DNA of 23,876 bases from an uncultured Prevotella sp. Lineage in GTDB: Bacteria; Bacteroidota; Bacteroidia; Bacteroidales; Bacteroidaceae. Shown one piece after another: positions 14,471 through 22,739 of this stretch (within the stretch, counting starts at the first letter, position 1; each line of letters opens with the position of its first letter). The stretch spans positions 1 through 23,876 of the forward strand of contig CAAGIW010000053.1 of the NCBI GenBank assembly GCA_900770025.1. Direction: 5' to 3'. The notes under the pieces were generated by a model that saw only the letters and a list, made by a program, of their open reading frames with translations, was not told where the DNA came from and searched no databases. A program made the position numbers and the translations under genes.

Positions 14471-15481
14471 TCAGAACTGATTCTCCACAATATCGGTGAG
14501 CACATCTTTCATTTCCATTCCAGCGGCTTTTACTTGTTGAGGAATGAAGCTGGTGAGGGTCATGCCTGGGGTGGTGTTGATTTCTAACAGATGTATCTTA
14601 TCCACCATCTCCCCATTGCTTCCCTTGCCCTTGCCAATGATATAGTCGATGCGGATGATGCCGTTGCAGCACAGGATGTCGTAGATATGCGAAGTGAGTT
14701 GTGCCACGCGCTGTGCCGTTTCCTCGCTGAGGCGGGCAGGTGTAATCTCCTGTACTTGTCCGTTGTATTTGGCATCGTAGTCAAAGAATTCGTTATTGGT
14801 CACCACCTCGGTGGCAGGCAGCACCACTGTCTTCTCTTTAGTCTTATAGCAGCCGATGGATATCTCGGTACCTTCAAGATAGCTTTCCACCATCACGTCG
14901 CTGCTCTCCAAGATGGCCTTGCGGATGGCAGGAGCCAGTTGGTCCTTGTTCTTCACTTTCGACACACCGAAGCTGCTGCCGTCGGCTGCCGGTTTCACAA
15001 AACAGGGCATACCGATGCGCTCTTCTATCTCGTCGTCGCTCACCACCTCTTCATAGCCTTTGCGGATGAGCAGACTGTCTGCCACGCTGATGCCGTAGCT
15101 GCGCAGATACTGGTTGAGCACAAACTTGTTGAAGGTAAGTGCCTCTACCAGCACGTTGCTGGTGGAGTAGGGCATACCGATGAGGTCAAAGTAGCCTTGC
15201 AGCAGTCCGTTCTCTCCCGGTGTGCCGTGGATGGTGATATAGGCATAGTCGAAGAAATGCTTCTTGCCCTCTATGGTGTATGAAAAGTCGTTGCGGTCGA
15301 TGGGGGTGGCAGTGCCGTCGGGCAGGTTCACCTGCCAGCGGGTACCCTTGATGTCAACGATGAGCACGTTGTAGCGCTCTTTGTCAAAAAAGGAATACAG
15401 CCCCTGTGCCGAGCGCAGGGATACGTTGTGTTCTGAAGAATCTCCGCCACATACGATGGCGATATTTCTCTTTGTTTCCAT
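14471..15481 (-). CDS. ddl: D-alanine--D-alanine ligase
   Basis: It makes the D-Ala-D-Ala dipeptide for peptidoglycan precursors in the cytoplasm. It has 336 aa. The ATP-grasp architecture is complete: N-terminal IAIVCGGDSSEHNVS, substrate-loop ITIHGTPGENGLLQG, the central ATP-grasp with CFVKPAADGSSFGVSKV, and the C-terminal metal and phosphate site LLEINTTPGMT. It follows the RluD-type gene by 14 bp and is probably in an operon with it and the PASTA gene. Its stop codon abuts the repeat tract downstream. Confidence 0.97.
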   Translation of the reverse strand: METKRNIAIVCGGDSSEHNVSLRSAQGLYSFFDKERYNVLIVDIKGTRWQVNLPDGTATPIDRNDFSYTIEGKKHFFDYAYITIHGTPGENGLLQGYFDLIGMPYSTSNVLVEALTFNKFVLNQYLRSYGISVADSLLIRKGYEEVVSDDEIEERIGMPCFVKPAADGSSFGVSKVKNKDQLAPAIRKAILESSDVMVESYLEGTEISIGCYKTKEKTVVLPATEVVTNNEFFDYDAKYNGQVQEITPARLSEETAQRVAQLTSHIYDILCCNGIIRIDYIIGKGKGSNGEMVDKIHLLEINTTPGMTLTSFIPQQVKAAGMEMKDVLTDIVENQF

Positions 15482-15495
15482 AATCGTTTATATGA

Positions 15496-16560
15496 TTAGA
15501 ATTGATTGATGTCTGTTGTGGATAAGCGTCCGCGCCATTTCTCTATCAGTGCCTCCATGTCTGAGGGAAGCGGACTGGTAAAGTCCATCTGCTTATGGGT
15601 GATGGGATGCACAAAGCCCAGGGTGCGGGCGTGGAGAGCCTGACGAGGACAGAGTTTGAAAGCGTTGTGGATGTATTGGCGATAAGAGGCGGTGCGCTCG
15701 CCGCGCAGTATCTCGGTGCCTCCATAGCGCTCGTCGGCAAAGAGCGGATGGCCGATGTGTTTCATGTGGGCGCGTATCTGGTGGGTGCGCCCCGTCTCTA
15801 AAATACACTCCACCAAGGTGGTATATCCATAGCGCTCCAGCACGCGGTAGTGGGTCACGGCCGGCTTTCCCTCGCTGCTGTCGGGCGGAAACACAGTCAT
15901 GCGCAGGCGGTCTTTGGGGTCGCGCCCTATGTTTCCCTCTATCGTTCCCTGGTCTTCCACAAAGTTGCCCCACACCAAAGCGTTGTAGCTGCGGTGGGTT
16001 GTTTTGTTGAAGAACTGCACTCCCAATGCGCTCTTTGCCACCGGTGTCTTTGCCACCACGAGCAGTCCGCTGGTGTCTTTGTCGATGCGGTGCACCAGTC
16101 CCACCTCAGGATTGTTGGGGGCATAGTCGGGATTGTCTCTCAGATGCCATGCCACGGCGTTCACCAATGTGCCGTTGAAGTTGCCGCATCCGGGATGCAC
16201 CACCATGCCGGCGGGCTTGTTGATGACCATCAGCTGGTCGTCTTCATACACCACTTCCAATGGTATGTCTTCAGGTTCGATGGTGGTGTCAAAGTGCGGA
16301 CGGTCGAGCATCAGCGTCACAGAGTCGCCCGGTCGCACCTTGTAGTTGCTCTTCACGGGTTTATCGTTCACGTGAACGAATCCCGCATCCGCCGCTTTCT
16401 GTATGCGGTTGCGGCTGGAGTGTTGCAACTTTTCAAAAAGGAATTTGTCCACACGCACAGCCACCTGTCCGCGGTCCACCTCTATGCGGAAGTGCTCGTA
16501 CAGTTGTTGTTGCTCGTCATCGTCCACCTCGTCGGTCAGTGGCAGTGGTTCTTCTGTCAT
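15496..16560 (-). CDS. rluD: RluD/RluA-family pseudouridine synthase
   Basis: It isomerises specific uridines in RNA, probably in helix 69 of 23S rRNA if it is a true RluD. It has 354 aa. An S4 RNA-binding domain covers about residues 35-90 (VRVDKFLFEKL). The catalytic domain has HRIDKDTSGLLVVAK with the catalytic Asp160, and RTHQIRAHM near the C-terminal third. A short acidic N-terminal extension precedes the S4 domain. It lies between the PASTA gene (73 bp upstream) and ddl (14 bp downstream). Assignment to RluD rather than RluA or RluC rests on the S4 domain and context. Confidence 0.93.
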   Translation of the reverse strand: MTEEPLPLTDEVDDDEQQQLYEHFRIEVDRGQVAVRVDKFLFEKLQHSSRNRIQKAADAGFVHVNDKPVKSNYKVRPGDSVTLMLDRPHFDTTIEPEDIPLEVVYEDDQLMVINKPAGMVVHPGCGNFNGTLVNAVAWHLRDNPDYAPNNPEVGLVHRIDKDTSGLLVVAKTPVAKSALGVQFFNKTTHRSYNALVWGNFVEDQGTIEGNIGRDPKDRLRMTVFPPDSSEGKPAVTHYRVLERYGYTTLVECILETGRTHQIRAHMKHIGHPLFADERYGGTEILRGERTASYRQYIHNAFKLCPRQALHARTLGFVHPITHKQMDFTSPLPSDMEALIEKWRGRLSTTDINQF

Positions 16561-16633
16561 CTTTTTCCTGTTAGAATGTCAGTATGTTGTCTTTATCACG
16601 TGATGTATATGCCTGGCAGATTGCGGAGAACAG

Positions 16634-17284
16634 CTACTCGTAGGGGCCGTGCACCTCTTCAAACTCGTCGATATCCCCCTCGGTGTTGTTGTAGTTTATA
16701 TCCACCGTGTCCGTCTCGTTCTCATCGCTGTATGTGCCGCTGCCCACCACGAGCGACAGCGGTATGTCGGTGCTCACCCTTTCGCCGGCCATCAGTCGTC
16801 TGCCGCGGCAGGTGATGCCATACACCCAGTCTTGTTCGCCCTCTACATACTGTGGCGAGAGCATCACAAAGCCCATGCTGCGCAGGCGTGCCTCTGCCTC
16901 ACGTGCGCTGCTGTTGTCTATGATGTCGGGAATGGTGACGAGGGGAGAGGAGAGCGAGTTGACGGTGACATAGATGGTGCGCCCGCTCTTGATGTGCGAA
17001 CCGGCCTCGGGTGTCTGCAGCAGAATCACATTGGCTGGCAACCGTTTGTTGCGCCCTGAATCGGTGACCATGATGGTGATGCCCTGCTCTTCCATCATCT
17101 TCCGTGCCTTTTCTATGTCCATGCCGTTGAAGTCGGGGATGGCTATCGACTCGCCATGCTTGGTGTATGCGTTGAGTCCGGCCTGCAACCCCAGTATCAT
17201 TGCCACCACCACAAGAGCCATGGCAGCCAGATTGATGACTACAAAGGGAGCAAACACCTTCTTGAAAAATTCTTTTACCTTCAT
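16634..17284 (-). CDS. PASTA-domain membrane protein
   Basis: A 216-aa single-pass membrane protein from the start at 17284. A longer frame beginning 66 bases upstream would start close to the promoter and is unlikely. A transmembrane helix covers about residues 12-37 (PFVVINLAAMALVVVAMILG). It is followed by two extracytoplasmic PASTA repeats (about 44-112 and 113-185), for example IPDFNGMDIEKARKMMEEQG and IPDIIDNSSAREAEARL. An acidic C-terminal tail follows. PASTA domains bind muropeptides or beta-lactams in kinases and PBPs; here there is no kinase or transpeptidase domain. Its place ahead of rluD and ddl suggests a cell-wall role. Confidence 0.9.
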   Translation of the reverse strand: MKVKEFFKKVFAPFVVINLAAMALVVVAMILGLQAGLNAYTKHGESIAIPDFNGMDIEKARKMMEEQGITIMVTDSGRNKRLPANVILLQTPEAGSHIKSGRTIYVTVNSLSSPLVTIPDIIDNSSAREAEARLRSMGFVMLSPQYVEGEQDWVYGITCRGRRLMAGERVSTDIPLSLVVGSGTYSDENETDTVDINYNNTEGDIDEFEEVHGPYE

Positions 17285-17336
17285 GGATGCTTCAACTGAA
17301 TTGAGCGCGTTTGTGATAACCTTATATAAATATGTG

Positions 17337-17367
17337 CAAAGATAGGGCAAAAATTTGTCACGGACAA
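17337..17367 (-). promoter_or_regulatory. Promoter of the PASTA-rluD-ddl operon
   Basis: Read on the minus strand, TTG (17365-17367) is followed after 20 bases by TATCTTTG (17337-17344). This is a good match to the Bacteroidota promoter, about 50 bases upstream of the ATG at 17284. Confidence 0.7.
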
Positions 17368-17386
17368 ATTTTGAATGAAGAACATT

Positions 17387-17580
17387 AGTAAATGAAGAAT
17401 CTTTAAATGAAGAGTGAAGAATGAAGAATGAAGAATAGGGCTACGCCGGTGGGAATTATGAATTACGAATTTTGAATTATGAATTATCCCTCTCTTCATT
17501 CACCTGATTCTTCACTCTTCATTTAAAGGATTCTTCATTCTTCATTCTTCACTCTTCATTTAATACTCTTCATTTAATAA
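17387..17580. repeat. Composite heptamer repeat with a 34-bp perfect inverted repeat
   Basis: In order it holds an inverted AYTCTTC tract (17387-17436), a short unique linker, a WYGARTT tract (about 17455-17487), a core with TATCCCT and TCACCTG, and a forward AYTCTTC tract (to about 17580). Bases 17403-17436 and 17530-17563 are perfectly complementary (34 bp). It sits between the divergent PASTA and nrdD promoters. Confidence 0.9.
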
Positions 17581-17594
17581 ATCTTTATGTAAAA

Positions 17595-17626
17595 TTTGTA
17601 CGTAATAAAATATTATCTTATCTTTG
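17595..17626 (+). promoter_or_regulatory. nrdDG promoter
   Basis: TTTG at 17595-17598 is followed after 20 bases by TATCTTTG at 17619-17626. The leader to the nrdD ATG is about 90 bases and AT-rich. I see no NrdR box (two ACACWATATATWGTGT-like sites) and no clear FNR site next to it. Confidence 0.75.
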
Positions 17627-17668
17627 CATTCGCAAAATTGATAATCGATAACTGAAAATTTTTAGAAA

Positions 17669-17728
17669 AGTTTTCCAAAATGGAAAATTTTTGAAAATGA
17701 AAAATTAAAATAGTTTTCCAAAATGGAA
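17669..17728 (+). promoter_or_regulatory. Duplicated start region in the nrdD leader with two mini-ORFs
   Basis: AGTTTTCCAAAATGGAA occurs at 17669-17685 and again at 17712-17728, where it contains the nrdD start codon. The first copy opens a 4-codon frame (M-E-N-F, stop at 17692). It is followed by a second mini-frame (M-K-N, ATG at 17697, stop at 17706). The first copy is also palindromic (TTTTCC-AAAAT-GGAAAA). It could be an operator or affect translation initiation. Confidence 0.5.
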
Positions 17729-19828
17729 CTCAAGAAGTTTACTATTACAAAGCGTGACGGGTCGAGGGATGACTTCTCTCTTGATAAAATTATGAATGCG
17801 ATAATGAAGGCATTCAATGCAGTGGATGAACCGGCCAATGTGTCAAGTATCTCAAAGATTATCAGCCATTTGGATATTACAGAGAATGTGACAGTAGAGG
17901 ATATTCAGAATCAGGTTGAGATAGCCTTGATGAAGGAAGGATATTACAAGGTGGCCAAGTGCTTTATGCTGTATAGGCAAAGTCACAGCGAGGACAGGGA
18001 AACTCTTGACAAGTTGAACTTTTTGACAGCCTACATGGAAGCCGCCAACGCAGCTACGGGTTCAAAGTTTGACGCCAATGCGAACGTGGAACACAAAAAT
18101 ATTGCAACTCTTATCGGAGAACTGCCCAAGTCGAACTTCATCCGACTGAACCGCCGTTTGCTGACCGACCGCATCAAAAAGATGTATGGAAAGGAACTTG
18201 CCGACAGGTATATCCACCTGCTGACACATCATTTTATATATAAGAACGACGAGACCTCCATCGCCCCCTACTGCGCATCCATCACCATGTATCCCTGGCT
18301 GCTGAACGGAACCACGGGCATCGGGGGCAACTCCAGCGCGCCCACCAACCTGAAATCTTTCTGCGGAGGCTTCGTAAATATGGTGTTCATCGTTAGCTCT
18401 ATGCTCTCGGGAGCCTGTGCCACGCCGGAGTTTCTGATGTATCTCAACTACTTCATCGGCAAGGAATATGGCAGGGAATACTGGAAAGAGGCCGACAAAG
18501 TGGTGGACTTGTCGTTGCGGCAGCGCACGATAGACAAGGTGATTACCGACTGCTTTGAGCAGATAGTGTATTCTATCAACCAGCCTACGGGCGCCCGCAA
18601 CTTCCAGGCGGTGTTCTGGAACATAGCCTATTACGACAAATTCTATTTCGAATCGCTCTTCGGCGACTTCTATTTCCCTGATGGCACGAAGCCCGACTGG
18701 GAGGGACTGTCGTGGCTGCAGAAGCGATTTATGAAATGGTTCAATAAGGAGCGCACCAAGACGGTGCTCACCTTCCCCGTGGAAACCATGGCTCTGCTGG
18801 CCCACAACGGGGAGTGCCGCGACCCGGAATGGGGCAACTTCACCGCAGAAATGTATTCAGAGGGCCACTCGTTCTTTACCTACATGAGCGACAATGCCGA
18901 CTCCCTGTCGTCGTGCTGCCGCCTGCGCAACGAGATACAAGACAACGGTTTCTCCTACACTCTTGGTGCCGGAGGTGTGAGCACGGGGTCGAAGTCGGTG
19001 CTCACCGTGAACATCAACCGTTGTGTGCAGTATGCCGTGAACAACGGGCGCGACTACAAAGAGTATTTGGAAGAGGTGATAGACCTGTGCCACAAGGTGC
19101 AGTTGGCCTACAACGAAAACCTGAAGGAACTGAAGGAACATGGGATGCTGCCCCTGTTTGATGCCGGATATATCAACATGAGCCGCCAGTATCTGACCAT
19201 CGGAGTGAACGGATTGGTGGAGGCTGCGGAGTTTATGGGACTGAAAATCACGCCCAACGACAAGTACAAGGACTTTGTTCAGGGCATCCTCTCCATTGTG
19301 GAGAAGTTGAACAAGGCCTACCGTTCCAAAGAAGTGCTGTTCAACTGTGAGATGATTCCGGCCGAGAACGTGGGCGTGAAACATGCCAAATGGGACAGGG
19401 AAGACGGCTACTTTGTGCCGCGCGACTGCTATAACTCCTATTTCTATATAGTGGAAGACCAGTCGATGAACATCATGGACAAGTTCAAACTGCACGGAGC
19501 CCCCTACATAGAGCATCTCACAGGAGGTTCGGCACTGCACATGAATCTGGAGGAACACCTGTCGAAAGAGCAGTACAGGCAACTGCTGAAGGTGGCCGCA
19601 CAGGAGGGGTGCAACTATTTCACCTTCAATATTCCCAACACCATCTGCAACGACTGCGGGCACATCGACAAGCGCTATATGCACGAGTGCCCCGTGTGCC
19701 ACTCCAAAAACGTGGACTACATGACGCGCATCATAGGCTATCTGAAGCGGGTGAGCAACTTCTCACAGGCCAGACAGGAGGAAGCCGGCAGGCGCTTCTA
19801 TGCAGGAACAGACAAAATGGCGGGCTGA
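17723..19828 (+). CDS. nrdD: Anaerobic ribonucleoside-triphosphate reductase (class III)
   Basis: A glycyl-radical enzyme reducing ribonucleoside triphosphates to deoxy forms under anaerobic conditions. It has 701 aa. The N-terminal ATP-cone (about residues 3-95, starting KKFTITKRDGS) provides allosteric control of activity. The large barrel domain follows. The C-terminal zinc site has Cys642, Cys645, Cys656 and Cys659 (CNDC and CPVC). The glycyl radical site is Gly672 in RIIGYL. The ATG is favoured because the ATP-cone begins immediately after it. The activase gene nrdG begins one base after the stop codon, so the pair is coupled. The leader carries a repeated start region. Confidence 0.97.
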   Translation: MELKKFTITKRDGSRDDFSLDKIMNAIMKAFNAVDEPANVSSISKIISHLDITENVTVEDIQNQVEIALMKEGYYKVAKCFMLYRQSHSEDRETLDKLNFLTAYMEAANAATGSKFDANANVEHKNIATLIGELPKSNFIRLNRRLLTDRIKKMYGKELADRYIHLLTHHFIYKNDETSIAPYCASITMYPWLLNGTTGIGGNSSAPTNLKSFCGGFVNMVFIVSSMLSGACATPEFLMYLNYFIGKEYGREYWKEADKVVDLSLRQRTIDKVITDCFEQIVYSINQPTGARNFQAVFWNIAYYDKFYFESLFGDFYFPDGTKPDWEGLSWLQKRFMKWFNKERTKTVLTFPVETMALLAHNGECRDPEWGNFTAEMYSEGHSFFTYMSDNADSLSSCCRLRNEIQDNGFSYTLGAGGVSTGSKSVLTVNINRCVQYAVNNGRDYKEYLEEVIDLCHKVQLAYNENLKELKEHGMLPLFDAGYINMSRQYLTIGVNGLVEAAEFMGLKITPNDKYKDFVQGILSIVEKLNKAYRSKEVLFNCEMIPAENVGVKHAKWDREDGYFVPRDCYNSYFYIVEDQSMNIMDKFKLHGAPYIEHLTGGSALHMNLEEHLSKEQYRQLLKVAAQEGCNYFTFNIPNTICNDCGHIDKRYMHECPVCHSKNVDYMTRIIGYLKRVSNFSQARQEEAGRRFYAGTDKMAG

Positions 19829-19829
19829 G

Positions 19830-20291
19830 ATGGTGAAGTATGTAAACACAGGCGTGGTGTTTCAGGAGATTCCCGACGAGGTGACACTCTCTATCAACAT
19901 CTCCAACTGCCCCTGCCATTGCGCAGGCTGCCACAGCAAGTATCTCTGGGAAGACATCGGCCATCCGCTGACAGCCACGGCGCTGAACTGCATGATGCAG
20001 CAATATGGGGCCGGCATCACCTGCATCTGCTTCATGGGAGGCGATGCAGATGCCGCCGTGGTGAACAGTTTGGCGCAGTGGATGAAGATGGCCCACCCGA
20101 AGATGCACATCGGATGGTATTCGGGCCGCACCCGATTGGCAAAGGAAATCAACGTGCGCAACTTCGACTATATCAAGCTGGGCCCGTATATAGAGACCAA
20201 GGGCGGACTGAACAGGAAGTCAACCAACCAGCGACTCTACAAGATAACAGACGGCGGAATGACCGACATCACCAATCGGTTCTGGAAGTAA
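19830..20291 (+). CDS. nrdG: Anaerobic ribonucleotide reductase activating protein
   Basis: A radical SAM activase that installs the glycyl radical on NrdD using a [4Fe-4S] cluster and S-adenosylmethionine. It has 153 aa from the ATG at 19830, close to other NrdG proteins. The cluster motif C-x3-C-x2-C is Cys27, Cys31 and Cys34 in CPCHCAGCHS; an extra Cys29 lies between them. An earlier in-frame ATG at 19800 would overlap nrdD by 29 bases, and its extra residues are not family-like, so 19830 is preferred. It is followed by 135 bases with no gene and then a strong terminator. Confidence 0.95.
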   Translation: MVKYVNTGVVFQEIPDEVTLSINISNCPCHCAGCHSKYLWEDIGHPLTATALNCMMQQYGAGITCICFMGGDADAAVVNSLAQWMKMAHPKMHIGWYSGRTRLAKEINVRNFDYIKLGPYIETKGGLNRKSTNQRLYKITDGGMTDITNRFWK

Positions 20292-20426
20292 TCGGGCCGC
20301 AGGGTGGCAAATCTGCGGAGCGCCCATGCCAGAACTTGATTGCCGATGAATGCCCATTTGCTGCATTTTGTGCCGAAAAGCCTGTTTGTGCGTAACAGTC
20401 TAATGGTCGATTGGGATTATACAAAC

Positions 20427-20470
20427 AAAGAGGCTGTGTCGTGGAACATTGGTTACGACACAGCCTCTTT
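20427..20470. terminator. Bidirectional terminator between nrdG and rpmH
   Basis: AAAGAGGCTGTGTCGT (20427-20442) pairs perfectly with ACGACACAGCCTCTTT (20455-20470): 16 bp with a 12-base loop. A run of six T follows on the plus strand. It lies 135 bases past nrdG and about 35 bases past the rpmH stop on the other strand, so it can end both transcripts. Confidence 0.92.
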
Positions 20471-20504
20471 GGCTTTTTTCGTCTGTCTGACGAGCGTAGG
20501 AATG

Positions 20505-20660
20505 TTACTTTCCGTGATGCTCGTCTGATACGGTCAACTTTTTACGTCCCTTAGCGCGACGCGAAGCCAATACCCTGCGGCCGTTCTTGGTGGCCATTCT
20601 CTCACGGAAGCCGTGCTTGTTTACTCTTCTCCTGTTGTGAGGCTGAAATGTTCTTTTCAT
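20505..20660 (-). CDS. rpmH: 50S ribosomal protein L34
   Basis: A 51-aa ribosomal protein, short enough to be missed by length-filtered gene calling. Its N-terminus MKRTFQPHNRRRVNKHGFRE and the RRVLASRRAKGRKKL block are the family signature of L34 of the large subunit. A short acidic tail (SDEHHGK) extends the C-terminus as expected in Bacteroidota. It is transcribed toward nrdG, with which it shares the terminator, and away from efp. Its own promoter lies about 60 bases upstream. Confidence 0.97.
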   Translation of the reverse strand: MKRTFQPHNRRRVNKHGFRERMATKNGRRVLASRRAKGRKKLTVSDEHHGK

Positions 20661-20717
20661 TGCTTGTATGTATTTTTATTGTTTATTATTCACTGGGTGT
20701 TCCACACTTTTGGGCTG

Positions 20718-20748
20718 CAAAGTTAGACAATAATTTAGAAATAACCAA
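20718..20748 (-). promoter_or_regulatory. rpmH promoter
   Basis: On the minus strand, TTG (20746-20748) is followed after 20 bases by TAACTTTG (20718-20725), matching the Bacteroidota consensus. Confidence 0.7.
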
Positions 20749-20776
20749 GAATTATGCTATTTTTAGTGTAATGTTT

Positions 20777-20807
20777 TATGTTTTTTTCGGAAAAAACCTT
20801 AACTTTG
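20777..20807 (+). promoter_or_regulatory. efp promoter
   Basis: A strong -7 element TAACTTTG at 20800-20807 is followed by GC. The -33 position at the expected distance is only TATG (20777-20780). The leader to the efp ATG at 20920 is about 100 bases. Confidence 0.5.
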
Positions 20808-20919
20808 CACCCATATTTAATGCAATTTCATGAACGACGGGTGGCGCAATGTGCCCGTTGCAGTAGTAAACTACCGGTGGAAAATACAGAACCCACCCCA
20901 AACATCAACAAAGTTATAT

Positions 20920-21486
20920 ATGATTAACTCACAAGACATTAAAAAAGGAACAGCCATCAGAATGGATGGCGGCATCTGGGTGTGCATCGACTTTCAGCAC
21001 AGAAAGCCTGGCAAGGGCAATACCGTGATGAACACCAAACTGAAGAACGTGACCGACGGCAGAGTGCTTGACCGCACATTCCAGGTGGGCTTCAAACTGG
21101 AAGACGTGATTATCGAGCGTCGTCCCTACCAGTATCTGTATGAAGATCCTACCGGACGCATCTTCATGAATCAGGAAACATTCGAGCAGATACCCATCGC
21201 CAACGACCTGGTGATAGGGCATGAATATATGAAAGAGGGCGACGTGGTGGAAGTGGTGACCGACACCACCGACGGCACTATCCTCTATGCTGAAATGCCT
21301 GTGAAGACTTATCTCAGAGTGACCCACTCGGAGCCCGGCGTGAAGGGCGACACTGCCACCAACGCCACCAAGCCTGCCACTCTGGAAACGGGCGTGGAAG
21401 TGCGCGTGCCCCTGTTTATCAACGAGGGCGACCTGATTCAGGTGGATACCCGCGATGGCAGCTATCTGCAAAGAGTAAAGGAATAA
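20920..21486 (+). CDS. efp: Translation elongation factor P
   Basis: It binds ribosomes stalled on polyproline stretches and promotes peptide bond formation. From the ATG at 20920 it has 188 aa, exactly the usual family length. An in-frame upstream ATG at 20830 would add 30 residues that do not belong to the family. Domain I (KOW-like) holds the tip loop KPGKG with Lys32 at the position that is modified or contacts the P-site tRNA in other bacteria. Domains II and III are OB folds, ending in VPLFINEGDLIQVDTRDGSYLQR. It is divergent from rpmH and followed by its own terminator. How Lys32 is modified here cannot be read from the window. Confidence 0.97.
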   Translation: MINSQDIKKGTAIRMDGGIWVCIDFQHRKPGKGNTVMNTKLKNVTDGRVLDRTFQVGFKLEDVIIERRPYQYLYEDPTGRIFMNQETFEQIPIANDLVIGHEYMKEGDVVEVVTDTTDGTILYAEMPVKTYLRVTHSEPGVKGDTATNATKPATLETGVEVRVPLFINEGDLIQVDTRDGSYLQRVKE

Positions 21487-21553
21487 GAGCGGCCGCAGGC
21501 GGTGATGGCAGTGCGACGCAAATCGCACATGCCACAGGCTTGAGGCACTGGCG

Positions 21554-21609
21554 AAATCCCCAAATGAAGAAAACATGTATGGATTGTTTCTTCGTTTGGG
21601 GATTTTTTT
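21554..21609 (+). terminator. efp terminator
   Basis: Bases 21554-21572 pair with 21587-21605 over 19 bp, with one G-U pair and a 14-base loop. A run of seven T follows. A smaller hairpin (TGGCAGTGCGA with TCGCAC and TGCCA, 21506-21534) lies between it and the stop codon. The rest of the 206-bp efp-GT2 gap shows no gene. Confidence 0.9.
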
Positions 21610-21692
21610 ATACCTTTACCCACTCATTTGCAATGACAACAGGCACGGCGACAGTGCATGGCGCAGCCATCGTGCCACAACAAGAATAGCGT

Positions 21693-22739
21693 ATGTATTT
21701 CTCTTTTATCATACCCGTTTACAACCGTCCTGATGAGGTGGACGAACTGTTGGAGAGCCTGACAAGGCAAACGCTGAAGACTTTCGAGGTGATAGTGGTG
21801 GAAGATGGGTCGCAGGTGCCCTGCGAAGAGGTGTGCCGAAAATACGGCGAGGTGCTCGACTTGAAGTATTTCCAGAAGTCCAACTCCGGACCCGGGCAGA
21901 CCCGAAACTATGGAGCAGAGAGGGCGAAGGGCGACTATCTGATAGTGCTCGACTCGGATGTGGTGCTGCCCGAAACCTATATGGAAGAGGTGCAGAAGGA
22001 ACTGGAAGCGGAACCCGCCGACGCCTTTGGCGGACCAGACCGCGCACACCACTCGTTCACCGACACACAGAAGGCCATCAGCTATTCCATGACCTCGTTT
22101 TTCACCACCGGAGGCATACGCGGAGGGAAAAAGAAATTAGACAAATTCTATCCCCGATCGTTCAACATGGGCATACACACCGAGGTGTATAGGGCGCTGG
22201 GGGGCTTCTCGAAGATGCGCTTCGGCGAGGACATCGACTTCAGCATCCGCATCTTCAAGGCCGGTTGCCGCTGTCGTCTCTTCCCCGAGGCATGGGTGTG
22301 GCACAAGCGGCGCACCGACATGCGGAAGTTCTTCAGGCAGGTGTATAACAGCGGCATCGCTCGCATCAACCTCTATAAGAAATATCCCGAGTCGCTCAAG
22401 CTGGTGCATCTGCTGCCCATGGTGTTCACAGTGGGGGTGATACTGCTGTTTTTGGCAGCCTGCGTGGGCAGGGTGATGATGGTGTATGGAGCCCCTGAAC
22501 ACTTCTATTGCTGGTATGCCTTTGTGCTGGCGTGCCTGTCGCCCATCATCCTTTATTCGCTGTTGGTGATGATTCATTCCGCCGTCGTCAACAGAAGCAT
22601 CCGCATTGGTTTCATCTCTGTAGGTGCCGCCTTCGTGCAACTGATGGGCTACGGCTTCGGTTTCATCCAGGCCTGGTGGAAACGGTGCCTGTGGGGAAAG
22701 AAGGAATTTAGTGCCTTTGACAAGAACTTCTATGACTGA
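21693..22739 (+). CDS. Family 2 glycosyltransferase, membrane-anchored
   Basis: A 348-aa GT2 (GT-A fold) enzyme that transfers a sugar from a nucleotide donor to a glycan or lipid acceptor at the inner face of the membrane. The nucleotide-binding N-terminus FSFIIPVYNRPDEVDELLES, the metal-binding DSD (Asp87-Asp89) and the catalytic-region GEDIDFSIR are present. The C-terminal part has about three hydrophobic segments (roughly 243-265, 275-300 and 305-325), consistent with membrane anchoring. The acceptor is unknown, and no polysaccharide cluster surrounds it. Its stop codon overlaps the radC start by 8 bases. Confidence 0.92.
   Translation: MYFSFIIPVYNRPDEVDELLESLTRQTLKTFEVIVVEDGSQVPCEEVCRKYGEVLDLKYFQKSNSGPGQTRNYGAERAKGDYLIVLDSDVVLPETYMEEVQKELEAEPADAFGGPDRAHHSFTDTQKAISYSMTSFFTTGGIRGGKKKLDKFYPRSFNMGIHTEVYRALGGFSKMRFGEDIDFSIRIFKAGCRCRLFPEAWVWHKRRTDMRKFFRQVYNSGIARINLYKKYPESLKLVHLLPMVFTVGVILLFLAACVGRVMMVYGAPEHFYCWYAFVLACLSPIILYSLLVMIHSAVVNRSIRIGFISVGAAFVQLMGYGFGFIQAWWKRCLWGKKEFSAFDKNFYD

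Noticed and set aside
17638..17655. FNR-like site before nrdD (TTGATAATCGATAA)
   Set aside because: The second half is GATAA rather than ATCAA at the required spacing, so it is not an FNR palindrome.
20830..20919. Upstream ATG for efp giving 218 aa
   Set aside because: The extra 30 residues do not fit the family; the ATG at 20920 gives the standard 188 aa.
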